Made by a program: the position numbers and the translations under genes. DNA of 64,000 nt from Pectinophora gossypiella (Eukaryota > Arthropoda > Insecta > Lepidoptera > Gelechiidae): contig NC_065431.1 of assembly GCF_024362695.1 (NCBI RefSeq), positions 2,920,624-2,984,623 on the forward strand. Direction: 5' to 3'. Of the stretch, positions 43,501 through 58,500 are shown piece by piece. The notes under the pieces were generated by a model that saw only the letters and a program-made list of their open reading frames with translations, was not told the DNA's origin and did not search any database. How positions within the stretch are numbered: the stretch's first letter is position 1; each line of letters starts with the position of its first letter.

Positions 43501-46500
43501 ATTCCGAGGGTCGGACTCAGCGCTCGGCTCAAGCTTGACTCGAGTCTTGATTGAATAGTAATTAGTAAGAGGAATTGTTAAAAAAGGTTTTATACATTAT
43601 ACGCGAAATATAATGGTTTTAGATATATTTTTTAATGATGAATGAATAAAATATACTTTATTGCCCACAAAACAAAAATAATTAAAAGAACAAACTAGAC
43701 ATAGAGTGACCATGTACAACAGGCGGCCTTATTGCTGATAATACAAGAACAATGACTGCCTAAACTAAATATCATAATACAAAAATACTTATTAATTGTG
43801 TTACATGTAAAATTACGACGCTCAGACGCTTGAGCGCGTGACTCGAGCGTAGAAGTCTGAGCCTTCAACGCTCGCAAGCCATAAACGCTCAAGCGCTTTA
43901 CGCTTGAGTCTAAAACGCTCCAAAGCGTCGACTGAGCGCTAAACGTTCGACGCTCAGCGCTCATTTTTCGAACGGGACTTGAACCCGCAGCTCTTGTCAA
44001 GCCGGGACGAGTGACCATTACACTACCAGCGGGCCTAGCACCGTAAGCACGCGCCTCTTTCTCGCCGCGACAGAGATCGTCTGTCTCTTTCTGTGCAGTA
44101 CTGTGAGAGAGTGACGGGTGACGTGTGTCGAGGCGAGAAAGAGTCGCGCGCTTACGGTGCTAAGCCTGCAGGGCGGTTAACAAGGCGACATCGAAGCATT
44201 TCACCTAAAAAGCAATATTGTAGTTTGACATTTAGACATATAAAAGTAAATGCGCGATGCAAACAAATGTCAACACGCATCTCCAAAACGCATTTCTCGG
44301 GATTGTGGGTTGTATGTACAGTAGAGAATAGATCAATGGTTTCAGCGGTATTATAATATCTTGAGCGTTGGGCTCTTGAGGGCCCAGGTTCGAATCTTGG
44401 TGGGGAAATATCACAACACTTTGTGGTCAAAAAAGCATCAATGCTATTGGACGTTTGTTTGCATTGCGCACTTACTTTTATATGTCTAAATGTCAAACTA
44501 CAATATTGCTTTTTTAGGTGAATTGTTTCGATGTGGCCTTTTTAATCCCCCCTGGTCCTCCTGTTCATGCAAAATTCTTTTGATCTAGAAAGATGGCGCC
44601 GGCGTTGGCTTAATGATCATCATCAGCCCATTAACGTCCCCACTGCTGGGGCACGGGCCTCCCCTATGGATGGATAGGGAGATCGGGCCTTAAACCATCA
44701 CGCGGGCCCAGTGCGGATTGATGGTTATTAACGACTGCTAATGCAGCCGGGACCAACGGCTTAACGTGCCTCCCGAAGCACGGAGGAGCTCGAGATGAAA
44801 AATTTTTTTTTGTGGTCACCCACCCTATGACCGGCCTTTGCAAAAGTTGCTTTACTTCAACAATCGCAGACCGAGCGCATTAACCGCTGCGCCACCGAGC
44901 TCCTCAATGACGATACATAGACCGAAAGAATTTCGCACGGACAATTCAAACATGAATTCAAAAACAATTTCAAAAATCATTGGCTTAGACCCGAGCTGGA
45001 CTGCAACCTGCGACCTAACAGTGAAAGTCAAGCGTTCTTTCAACTGAGCTACCACAAACCCGCAGTGGAGTAGCGTGGCCGTATATAATCTCCATTACCC
45101 TTCCATTTGATAGAGGGGAGGCCTGTGCCCAGCAGTGCGCTGTATACAGGATATTTATATTTATGTTTATCGAGATCAACCGGGGGAGTATGGAGTATAC
45201 TCCACCACGCTGCTCCAGTGCGGTTTGGTGGAGGCATTTGAGCTAGTAGCCCGGGACCGAGACTTTCACGTGCCCTCCGAAGCACGGAATCATCCTACTT
45301 TTCCGGACAATCAAGTGATTCAAGCCTGCAATATCTTTGCCAAACAAAGGACAGTCTCACAAAATGATTTCGACAATGTCAACATCGGGAATCGAACCCG
45401 GACCTCTAGATCGTGAGCTCAACGCTCTTACCAATAGACCACGAAATCTGTTCAATTTCTTTGCATAATATTATCATTGAAGAATGCTAATTACTTATGA
45501 CACTGCGCCATAATTATCCGCAAAATTCATCTACTGTTCGTATCATAACAGACACGAATGTTTTTGAGTACCCACATTCACCAAACAATAGCACCGTGTG
45601 ACCATTTGCGCTTGCGCAGAAACCATTAGACGGCCGACTGTTACACCATCGCGTAGTATATTAAGTACATAACGAATTGCCTTGTTCTAAGTTAGTTTAA
45701 ACGGTATGAGACGTTTTTCACAGGGTCCGCTTACTTAACCTGAAGATTTTGACAGGCCCAGTTTTTTACAGAAGCCACCTTTGACACAGAAGGGACCTTT
45801 GGCGGTTGAATAATAACCATGACACTAGGGTTGATGAGGTTGGCAATCTACCTCACAACCCACACGATAGAGGAAGTAAGGACGTACCCACTACGGTTCG
45901 CAGTCATGAGGCATGTCAGGGGCTTTAGCGGCTCTGTGGCGGCGTTCAGTTTATGAACGCACCCCTTAACTGACAGATAGCTGTCACTGCTGTCAGTGAG
46001 CTGTCAAGAGACTACTCTCGCTAGACTTGTAACGCACACGCACGCTGTTATTTTGTACCGACTAATTTGATAAGGATAAAGTATTGTGATCAGTGATATT
46101 GTGAGAGCAATAATAAACTATTCGTCCAAGTGGAGTTGTTCTATTATTGAGAAGGGGATCTACGTGTATCCTGCACCCGTCCCCTCAGCTCTAAGTAACC
46201 CTGACACGAGGGATGATGAGGTTGGTAATCCACTTCACAACCCACACGATAGGCAAGCCGACGTGACGGTGTAAAGTCAATCAGCGTCTCCAGTTTACAT
46301 TAGCAGCTTTGTGTTGCATAACATCAACATAACCATTGTCTTTCTTCCGCAACGTATTAGTAAACACACATCACCAGCCCATTAACGTCCCCACTGCTGG
46401 GGCACGGGCCTTCCCTATGGATGGATAGGGAGATCGGGCCTTAAACCACCACGCGGGCCCAGTGCGGATTGGTAGTTATTAACGACTGCTAATGCAGCCG

Positions 46501-49500
46501 GGACCAACGGCTTAACGTGCCTTCCGAAACACGGAGGAGCTCGAGATGAAAACTTTTTTTTTTGTGGTCACCCATCCTATGACCGGCCTTTGCGAAAGTT
46601 GCTTAACTTCAACAATCGCAGACCGAGCGCGTTAACCGCTGCGCCACCGAGCTCCTCAATTAGTAAACATACGTAGTATAAAACAAAGTCGCTTTATCTG
46701 TCCCCATATCCCTATGTACGCTTAAATCTTTAAAACTGCGCAATGGATTTTGATGCGGTTTTTTTTAATAGATAGAGTGATTCACGGGGAAGGTTTATAT
46801 GTATAATAACATTCATTAAATAGTGGAGAAATACTGTTATTTTTGAGGTTTTTAATGTGATGTCGTAAATCATTTCATTTTTTCCTCAGCATTGCACCCG
46901 AGCGAAGCCGGGGCAGGTCGCAAGTTAGTAAATAGTTGGGGCACTTTGTTGGTATTTGCGAGTTGACACCTCGTGCATATGCATCACTGGATTCCAAGCC
47001 AGCTTGCGACTATATCCCAATTGGTGTAACCAGAGGTACATCCATCGCAAGAACTAAGTACCAACGGCCTACGTGGTCCAGTGGTTTAGCGTTGGGAGGT
47101 CCCGGGTTCAAATCCCGGTTCTTCTATCATGTGGGTTGTACCTCCCTCCCTACCTCATCAACCCTGGTGTCAGGATTGCTATTGAGCCACCAAAGGCACC
47201 TGACATGACTCATGTAACGACTACGTACTTACATCAGTTATTAGTGTAGATACGTATAATTATTATAATGTATTTAATATATTGCACCTCTTTTTATTCT
47301 TCCGCAGTTACTCTAATACTACCTCTGGGTTGGCTGGAAGAGATCTCTCTTAGAGATAAGTCCACCCTTGTAAACGTCCATTTCTTGTTTGTGATGTAAC
47401 TAGTTGTTAAGTGCAATAAAGTATATTATACAAAGCTATAACTTGTCTTTCAATAAGCTTTGGTTTGCCGAAAGACCTCGACATTTGTACCCATATTCAT
47501 CACACTTTATACTTATGACAAAGAGCATTGACTCATCGATCTTTATCGAATAATTAGTACTTATTACCAACCCGCAGTGGAGCAGCGTGGTGGAGTATGC
47601 TCCATACCCCCTCCGGTTGATTGAGGGGAGGCCTGTGCCCAGCAGTGGGACGTATATAGGCTGTTTATGTATTATGTATGTATGTTATGTAGTACTTATT
47701 ATTCCTTATTATATGCCTATGGTTAGTTTGGACCCGTGTGGAACTCACTTGAGTGGCAGCAGGCGGCACAGGTCCTTGTCGTAGACAGCCAGCGTGTCGT
47801 TCCTGGTGATGTGCGGCGGGAAGATGGAGCCGTCAGACCCGGCGATGCTGTTGCACTGCTCCGTGCTCCAGTGAGGTAGCTTGTCTTTCATGTTGTACCG
47901 CTCGAAGATGCCATACTTCATCATATCTTGGGCGCCAGTGAACATAGTCACTACGTCGGGGGAGGTCGCGTTTTTCTGGAAGAGATGGTTTTGGGTTAAA
48001 ATTTAGTTGGAGAAAATGGAAGAGCAAGTAGTTATACTTTACAAGTTAACCTTTATTTATTTATTTATCATGGTGCATCAACAGCAGTACATAAACAAAC
48101 ACACAAAATAAAATACACATAGGAAAAGTTCCGGTATGCCTGCCAAGTATAGACGCACACAACACTGACTAAAATAATAATAAAAAGTAAAAAGCTAAAG
48201 TTAACAAATTAAAAAGAACAATACTTAAAAGATTTAGTGATCTTATATAATCGACTAACTTGTAAAACATGATGACGAAACCCGCATTCCCGAGAAATGA
48301 GTTTCAATGGTATGGGACCTAACCTCACACATAACATCTATCAAGATGGACTAATGTTATGGGCGATAGGCTGATCCCTTATCACAACAACATAACAAAT
48401 ACTTTATTGCACAAACAGGAAAAAACAAAATACAAAACAAAAGAGAAATAGAATTAGTACAATAGGCGGCCTTATTGCTAAGTAGCAATCTCTTCCAGGC
48501 AATCTAAGGAACCTGACCTTTTGATGAACCTTATCACCATAAGGTTCATCATAATATATTATCCAGCTTATGACATCGTATCAATAGTGGCTGCAAGTCG
48601 TCTTTGATTACTTGTGGCTTTACCCACCCCATTAGGGATTACGGGCGTGAGATTATGTATGTATTTTTGAGTAGTCCGGTTTTAGTATTTAAACTTACTT
48701 TTTATTTCCTGTTTAAGTGGTCGTTACCTGCATGAAATAAATTGCTCTAGCGCAATAAGGACGCCTAACTGCACTGTATCTATGTTTTATGTCTGCTTGT
48801 TAAAATTGTGTTTCGTGCCATGAAGTGTATTTGATTCCATTTTATTTTTTATTTTATTTTTCTATTTTTGATACTGGCCTTTCCTTCTTACGTCAATCAT
48901 TTTAAATTTTGAAATTCTCATTCCATTCCGCATTTCCTTTCATTTTACGCTGACTCATTGCATCCCCGACCTTCATAAGAGCAACATAAATATATTATAC
49001 TGTTTAGCTCTGGCCGTGCCCTCTAATATTGGATTTGGATCTTATATCTAAGCATCGTTATAATTTGTTTGTGAAGTGTTGTTAATAAACAAGAATTTTG
49101 AAAGTGATTGAAATTTAGGTTGGCTGATCGCTACGCTGGTCGTCCGCGAATCAGTTTATTCGGTCTTTCTTTTACGAGTTGTGGCTCGTATGTTCTTTTT
49201 AATGTACTTATTAGCTGTTCTTCTTTTTTTTTAATGTTTGAGGAGTGACAAACATCGTTTGTTTTTGTTATATTCTTTTCTATTGCATGCGGTGCTCACC
49301 TGTAATTAGTTACGCAATTAGTTTTAAGTCCTTTGAAATGTAATTTATACATGAATTATTGTAATATCTGTTGGTGTGCCTAATAAAATAAAATAAAATA
49401 AACTGGATGTTCCTGTTGAATTTAAAACGTTATTTTGTCGTCGTTATTACCAATCATCCTACTATTCTGCCAGCACGTCGGGATTCCATCACCACCCATC

Positions 49501-52500
49501 ATGCCGCACATTTATCGTAGTTTAGGGCTTTTTAGATTACTTAGGCGTTAAGTACCATGTCGTGATTATCACTTTTGTATTGGTAAACTGTTAACCCAAG
49601 GAAAACTTATCACCGCATCCATCATTCACGATAAATTCTCTAGAGAATTTTCCATTCCTATGCCATTAGCCTGAATGATTTATAAGTTTCATGATTAATA
49701 ATTCTGTTGTCACATTACTCGAAGAATACTTATTTACGGAAATCAAACGACGGAATGTAGAATAACAGAACCATTATTTATCTTGATTTGCTTATAAGTC
49801 CCACTGCACACCCCACTGCCGTACTGGGCCCGCGTGGTGGTTTAAGGCCCGATCTCCCTATCCATCCATAGGGAAGGCCCGTGCCCCAGCAGTGGGGTCG
49901 TTAATGGGCTGGTGATGATGATGATGACTTATAAGTCTGTCATCGATTTGATAGAAAAAGAGATTTATTTATATTTGTTACATGAAAAACCAACAGCTTA
50001 CAAAAAAAATAATAGAGTACACCAGACAGCCAATTGTATCGTGTACTAGGTTTAAGATAAATTATGAAATTCTGATTACTAAATAAAGACAGATCGAAAA
50101 CTATCGAAAAACGTTTTCTTTTTTCTGTTGGGGATCGGACGCCCTTAACTTTGTCAAGGAGATTGGGCGTCGGTTACGAGAGAGGGGATGTGATGCTCGC
50201 TCCGGGTCCTACCTGATGCAAAGGCTGTCCATCGCCATTCAGCGTGGCAACGCGGTGAGTGTTATGGGGACCTTTGCGCCGGGTGAGGCGAGGGGGGGCC
50301 TATTTGACTAAGCAGGGATCTCTGCTACAATGTTTAGTTAAGGTATTTTCTGTTTTTTTTTTAATATTATTATTTTGAATAAATGTTGCAGATTTTTAAG
50401 AAGTTTAAGTATCTTATTTATGATTGTTATTCAAGAATAAAACGTAATAATAAGTCCCACATTTTATCACATTTCAAATTTTTCCCACGTGGGCGTAAAA
50501 TTCTACTTGAGCTCGGAGTAAAATTCAATTAAAAAATATGTACCTAAATGGGGTGTTAGTGACATCGCGACGAAAACTTTAGAGGGTTGATTGAGACCAT
50601 GATTCTAAGTTGATATTAAGTGGAATTTTCCGTTGAAAAGTATGGAACTGAAAATAATTTAAAAAAAGCACTAAATCCACACCACAAGCACTAAATTCAC
50701 CCTAAGGTTACCTGGCAGAAATTGCTGTTTAGCAATAAGGCCGCCTATTGTGCTTATGTTTTATTCGTATGTTTATGTCCTTTGTATATGTTGTTGTGCA
50801 ATAAAGTATTATTGATTGATTGATTGATTGATTGATTAAATCCTTCAGGACTTTTTCGACAGGAATTTCCACTTGGTTTCAACTCAGAATAATGAACTGA
50901 ATCACACCCCTCAGTTTTCGTACGATATCACTAACATGCTGTATATATATTAACAAAAAATATAAAGTGTATCGTCGGTAGACTGACGAAATAAAATATA
51001 TTTAGGTAAAAATGATAATTATTCAACAAAGACACGTGTATTCGAGAATCGATCATCAACTAATTAATCGCTTATACGATTTCAAAACGATTACTCCGCA
51101 TACGCAATAGGAAATCGATTAATCAATCACGATTTACATCCAATTAAAAAAATAACTGATTACCAGGTAGTAGCTTAGTACATAGATAAACTCACGCCCA
51201 CAAGGGGTTAAGCAGAGCCAAAAGTCATGAATAAATAACTTTATCATCATAAAAATATTTGCCTGCGTAAATCCCTCAAAATCTAGAAAAGGGCTAGTTA
51301 CCAACTGGTCAAATCGGTTACTTTTTACTAAACGTCAAAACACGAAATTGCTATGGAATTTGTATGAAATATCAACCTGAGACGTCATAGAAAAACGTGA
51401 CAAAACGTCGCACCTTTATTACATTTTTCTTCATTCAAATTCATATAAGTTAAAAAAAAAACAGAAAAAAGAAAACGCCTTTTGTCAGCTTTAGATAGAT
51501 CTGTTTTTAATTAGTAATCAAAATTTCATAATTTATCTTTGAGTCGTGTAAGTGTGCTATGACCTTCCACCGGGTGAGAGCCTTCAGCGCTCCCCATTTG
51601 TCCGGCCAAGTATTTAATGCCATCTGCGGCAAATCTACAATAAGTCACGTCAAAAAAAAAAGTTATGACCTTTAGTTTCCTTGTTGTCTTCCCGTCTTTC
51701 CTAGTGTCCTGACCATCTCCACTTAAGCCCAGCGATTCGTCTACTTACCCCATAGAAGAGTCCAAACTCCTCATATGGCAGCTTCTGTTCCTTAGGCACG
51801 ACATCCTTGGCGAGTTTGAGCAGAGGATCTTCGTATCCCCACAGGAGCTGCCCCACAGACACTTCTACAAACGGCTTGATCTTCAGGATGTCCATAATAG
51901 AAGCCATGGCCAATCTGAGGAACCGGGCTGCGTGCTTCGATTGGGAGGTCGCGCTCTGGAACAAGGAATTTGAAGGTCAGTAACATAACATAAACAGCCT
52001 ATATACGTCCTGCTGGTCACAGGCCTCCCCTCAATCAACCGGAGGGGTATGGAGCATACTCCACCACGCTGCTCCAATGCGGGTTGGTGATTTTAGGTGA
52101 TTTTATACGGCTAATACCCGGGACCAACGGCTTAACGTGCCCTCCGAAGCACGGAATTATCTTACTTTTTCAGACAATCAGGTCAAGCCTGAAAAGTCAT
52201 TACCAAACAAAGGACAGTCTCACAAAGTGATTTCGGCAATGTCCCATCGGGAATTGAACCCGGACCTCCAGATCGTGAGCCTAACGCTCTAACCACTAGA
52301 CCACGGAGGCTGTTCAGTCAGGTGAAGGTCAGTTATCAGTCATAAATACTAAACGTAACCACCTCCAGGACACTTCATACAAAAAAACCTCGTTTTACAC
52401 AGACACTACACATTGACGTCATCGTACACGCGCATCTGTGTGTGACGTCTGACGCCCATACGATTGTAGACTAAAGTAAGACCGAGGGGGGTGAGGTAAC

Positions 52501-55500
52501 CCTAGCTCAGCCGCTGGTGGGGAGCGGAGAGTTGCCGTTCTATAAGGCTCTATAAGTACCTACGTAGTAATATTGCTTATTCTATGACGTAAGTGTGAAG
52601 GCGTAGTAACCCTGACACCAGGGTTCTTTTACTATCGTGTGGGTTGTCACAACCTCATCAACCCAGGGGCCTGTTTTATAAAACTTACAATTATAAATTA
52701 CAACGACAATTTGGTGTTTATTACGTAGCTAATATGACACTGCAAAATATTTATGATCACTAACTCCGCAATGTACATCAAATTGTCATTGTAATTTACA
52801 ATTGTAAGTTTTATTAAACAGACCCCTGGTGTCAGGGTTATTATTGAGCCACGAAATATTAGTAGGTAACCGGGACCAACGGCTTGAAGTGCCTTCCGCA
52901 CGGATCATTTTACTTTCGGACAATGAGACAACATAGACTATATTATTTAAAATAAATAAATAAGCCTTTCGAACCCACTTCCTTGCCACAGCACTACATA
53001 CAACGTGACCTATTCTTTACGACCTCAATAATAACATTTAAAAACAAGAATTACGCTTTAAAAAATTAACAGATCATAAAAAAAAAACTGGTTAATGATC
53101 GAAGAAGGAAAACGTTTAAAAAAATATTTTATGCGGATGTGCCGGGTTTGCATGATAACCGCGCGCGACGCGTATTATATCGAGAGCTTGGACCAATAAA
53201 CGAGACGAATGCTATCTACGTAGATGGACGTCAAACGGCTATTGGTCGAATCGCTTAATTTAATTCACGCGTGCGGCACGGTTGTCATGAAGACCCGGCT
53301 GGTTTGAACTTTGGAAGGACGGTCGAGTTTGTCGCGGTCGGATTGTATAATTTGCATTTACATTCTGGCTAGCCGTTTTCAAAAACAGGGTCGTTTTGTT
53401 ATGCGACGGATTACAACATAACATAAACAACCTATATAAGCTATATATATTGGTCGGTGTACTGCGGAACGGAAGGCGATTGGGGCAACCACCGTTCTAC
53501 ACGCCCTATCTATGGAGTAATGAAAATGGAGGCGATTACTCCACCGACAAGAGCGCAGCTCTTAAATAAAGAGAGAGATAAGCTATAAAGCCCTGCTGGG
53601 TAGGTTCAAACTGTGACAAAACATGGAAAAGGGTCATACGAACTTCACCGGGTATCAAGTTATAAGTGATATTATATTGGTCATACCTACCTATATACAT
53701 AAAGGTATGTAGTAATAACCTTAGCGTGTTAAAGGTCGTCTTACAATAATTATGGTCAATGTTAAAGGGATATCACTTATAATGATCATACCTACTTGTT
53801 GATCGCCTACCTCCAATGTCATATTAAAGCAAGGTATATACTTATACTATACAGTGTGTTAGTGACATCGTAAGGAATACTGAGGGGGACGATTCAGACC
53901 ATGACTCTGAGTTGATATCAAGTGGATTTTTCCGTTGCAAAATTCACGTTCCTTTAGTTACTCGTTCCTCGAGTAGCTCAGTATTCAGTGGAATTTCCTT
54001 TCGGAAAATTCATGAAAGGTTATGTTTTTTTTTCCGTTTCATACTTTTCCGAAGGGAAATTCCACTTGATATTAACTCAGAATCATAGCCTGAATCATCC
54101 CTGAAAGTTTTCGTTACGATGTCGCAGTCACGTCTCGACTTGACAAGAGTTCGAAGTTTTCAAATTCAAACATACACTTTGAATCGTCAATTTTTACACA
54201 ACGAACGTCTCATTCGCCTAAAACGAATGCAGCTTCTCAATAAACTTTTTTGCAAAGTTTCTGTTAATCATTATTTTCGTACCTACTGTAGATACTTTTT
54301 GTGAATTTTCTCTAAGCCAGTCTTCGCGCTCTCCCTTACTCTTTATTAGAGGATTACGGTAATTTGTTGTGAAATTTGTCTAAAAATAAAAACCTATGTA
54401 GCGTTATCAAGACGTCAGCATTTATACATATGGATATGCCTGCCCACGCCCGTAATAACGGTAGGCGTCATCATCGTGGGATACCGTTACAGTGGTAAAA
54501 TAAAAATAGATTTGTTTCGTTTCGCTATTTTTTTTTACACAAATGTTGTTTATGTAAGTATATTGACGGATTTTTCGGCGGGTTTTTTTGGACTTCCATA
54601 TTTAGAGTTCCGAACCTTAAAATGAAAAGTAGAACCCTTATAGGGTTTGGGTCGGGTGTAACCTGACAGAGGGCAGCAGTAACTGTCAGTACTATTCAGA
54701 GGCGGAGGACAGGAGTCCTAGTACGGCTTTGAAATAGACTACTCTGGGCGCCATCCCACTCGCGTCAGACAGAGTACTGCTGGGCGGAAGGCAAGACGAA
54801 AACCACTGCTCTATTTTCCCTAAAAAGTAGCATGGAGGATGCTACACCAACAAGATCGTGGCTCTTAAATTAGTAATGTTGATGATGTAAATCGGCGTTT
54901 GAATTTATGTTTACATCATCATCATCATACGTCTGTTTCAGACGATTCATGACTATCATTGTCGCAGGGTCATGCACTTTTTCATGGCTGTGCAAGCCAA
55001 TTCTGAAACGGCAAATTATTTTTTTCGTATTTCTTTAATGGCAATAGGCTCGCCCCGAAACTACTTACATTCTGATGGTAATTTTCTTAACAAAACCTCG
55101 GTTTTTATCAATTAATTTCAATTCAGGTAAAAATTGAGACCAGAGGGCGATTGAGAGGACGATGAGCGCCTATTTTGAAAAATCCTTTTCGGATGTGTTT
55201 TTCGTTAACAAAACCTCACAATAGACAAGCAAGTTCAAATTCAATTAAAATATTCTGGGGGGTTAAAAAGTCTAAATAAGCAATATCTAAAAAAGCAATA
55301 TTGCAATTTGACATTTGCAAATGTAAAAAAGTAAGTGCGCAATGCAAACAAATGTCAAAAAGCAATACTTATTGCTTTCTTAGATGAATTGCTTCGATGT
55401 GGATTTTTCAACCCCCCAGAATATTTTAATTGAATTTAAATTTGCTTGTTTATTGTGAGGTTTTGTTAACGAAAAACACATCCGAAAAGGATTTTTCAAA

Positions 55501-58500
55501 ATAGGCGATCACGCGGTTTCAACTATAACGCGACGATATTCGCCATACATAATGACCGGTCAACGACCCCTGTTAGGCTACTAGCGCGCATAAATGATTA
55601 TTACTATAGCAGACAGAAGGAATAACGGCATAAAATACACACGATAAGCCACGTTTTAAGAGGTCTGTTTGAGAATGGGTGAGGACATTTTTTTTTTGAC
55701 GTGAAATATCGGGAGTCTCATATCCCTGTTTTAAACGCGGTAAGAACCCGCTATTAGGTATGTGTTTTAATTATGTGTTTTAATTGTGACTTATTTTAGT
55801 AGATTTGCCGCAGATGGCATTAACTACTTGACCGGCCAAATGTGGAGCGCTGAAGGCTCTCACCCGGTACAACGTTTAAGACTTTAAGACAACAGGCCTG
55901 AGGGTGCCCAGTTGGGCGCGAACCTCGGTTCAGGGCGTCGTCTGAGAGGAAACATATTTGAAAGAATTAATCGACCCTAGTGGGTGGATAGTGATTTCAT
56001 TTATGATCCAAACATGAATTTGAAAACAAATTCGAAAATCATTAGTTTAGGCCTATGATGTGTGATGTGTTTTTTAGTTCACTCTCATGCTTGATGAATG
56101 AGTGCAAGAGAACGATTGAAGGTATGATGCCTGCAAGTACGATACAATAGTTCGGAATTATGTATTGAATTGAATATTGTTTAACTTTTTTAATGTTAAG
56201 TATATTTCTTTGTGTGTAAACTTGTAACGATTTGGTCGTGTACTGTTATGTTGCAATGTATAATAATGTATAAATAATAAATAATGATGGGATTCGTACC
56301 TGCGTCCTCAAATTGAGAGTCAAACGTTTGTCTTTGTAGCCTATTAATTATTTAAATAACGATCTTCACTTTGGCCTAACAGAGAGCTCGGTGAAGTATG
56401 AGTACTTAGTTCAAACGATGGATGTGCCTTTAACTACCCCACTGAGATATCGTCGTAAACATAATGTTATGTTATTGTGATCTTCATCTCGGGCTCCTCC
56501 GTGCTTCGTAAGGCACGTTAAGCCGTTGGTCCCGGCTGCATTAGCAGTCGTTAATAACCATCAATCCGCACTGGGCCCGCGTGATGGTTTAAGGCCCGAT
56601 CTCCCTATCCATCCATGCCCCAGCAGTGGGGACGTTAATGGGCTGATGATGATGATTGTGATCTTCTACTCGATAGGGTCGATAACCGGCATGGTATATT
56701 CTCTCTCTATCAAGTTTTCTTTCCATCCTAAATGCAAACTTTCACACGTCATTCATGATATATTATCCACGTTAGTAATAGTTTAATAACGGTGGATATG
56801 GTTGTGGTAAAATCATGACATAATATAGAATGACTCTAGTGGTTCGTAAACGTGTGAGTATAAAAAGACCGGCCAAGGGCCAGTCGGACTCGCGCATGAA
56901 AGGTTCCGTCTGATTTACTAGGTAAACAAGAGTATATTATACCTACACAAATTTCATAGGCAAAAAATGGCGTTATCTGTGTGGGAGCCCCCCTCAAATA
57001 TTCATTATTTTAATTTTCTTATTAAAGAAAAAATACAATTGAATATTTTGTGAATATTAAACAGAAAGACACTTTCTTTCGTTCCCATTATTAACAAAAC
57101 ACATGACACCGAGCAAAAAAGGTAAAAAAGTCGCGTTTGTCGTATGGGATTATCATAATCAAGTTACGAGCCACGCTCTTGTCGGTGTAGCATTTTCCAT
57201 TCCAGTCTATCAATGGCCAATTCCTTGACTTCCCTATAAGACACGACGTTAACCTTTTCTTTAATCTGTTCCATGTAATCTCTTCTTGGTCTTCCCCTTC
57301 CTCTCTTTCCTTCTAGCTTTCCTTCTATGATGTTTTTAATAATGATTTTTTGTTGTATGGGAGCCCCCCCTCAAATACTTATTTTATTTTGTTTTTAGTA
57401 GTTGTTTTTAAAGCGACAAAAGAAATACATAATTTGTGAAAATTTCAACTGTCTAGCTGTCGCGGTTCTTGAGATACAGCCTGGTGAAAGACGGACGGAC
57501 AGACAGACAGCGAAGTTTTAATAATAGGGTCCCGATTTTACCCGATTCCCGTTTCTTTTTTTTTGGTACAGAACCCTAAAAGTAACAGTGATTCGAAATA
57601 TGGTGACAACTTTTTAAACTGTCACGGTCGTTCGCTTTCACTCACTCACACTATACCACAGACTAAATAATACTACCCACACACACTTATAATACGTTAT
57701 AATACTTTACTTTTTTTTAAGAAGAGCTTTCATGGAACAGATTAAAGAAAAGGTTAACGTCGTGTCTTATAGGGAAGTCAAGGAATTGGCCATTGATAGA
57801 CTGGAATGGACAATGCTACACCGACAAGAGCGTGGCTCTTAAGTTGATGATGATGATGAATACTTTACTACCTCTGTGGGGCCATGGTAGCCCAGTTGGT
57901 AGGACGCGTGCTTCTCACTTTGAGGTCGCTGGTTCAAATCCAGTACAGGCCTAAACCAATAATTGTCGAATTTGTTTTCGAATTCATGTTTCAAACCCAC
58001 ACTCCCGAGAAATGCATTTTCGGAGATATGTGACCTAACCTGTATTGGGCTGGTTTTCCCTTCGCGGGTTGAAGGGTCAGACAGGCAGTCGCTTCTGCGA
58101 AAAATCGGACCTGTCAATCTTCAGGTTAAGTAAGCGGACCATGTGACCAGATGATGATGATGATGACTTTACTACCTCTGTGGTGATGCTTCGATGCTTT
58201 AGATTATGGTGTATATTTTTCTTCCTTATCAACACTGGTGTCGGAGACACTATTGACTCTAAGCCCCTGACATGGCTCATAGTAATGTAGTAACCGGGAT
58301 TAACGGCTTAACATGCGTTCCTAAGCGCATAAAACCCTAGACATAAGCAGCCGAACGGGTTTTCCCTTTACTCACAGTTCAACAGATAATTAATTTCGGA
58401 TTTACATAAGGCAACAGACCAAGAAAACTTCGTCACCGCGTTTTAGGCTCTGCGCTGTGATTGGTCAATCGTGCTTGTGATGATAGTCACGTGCATTCGA

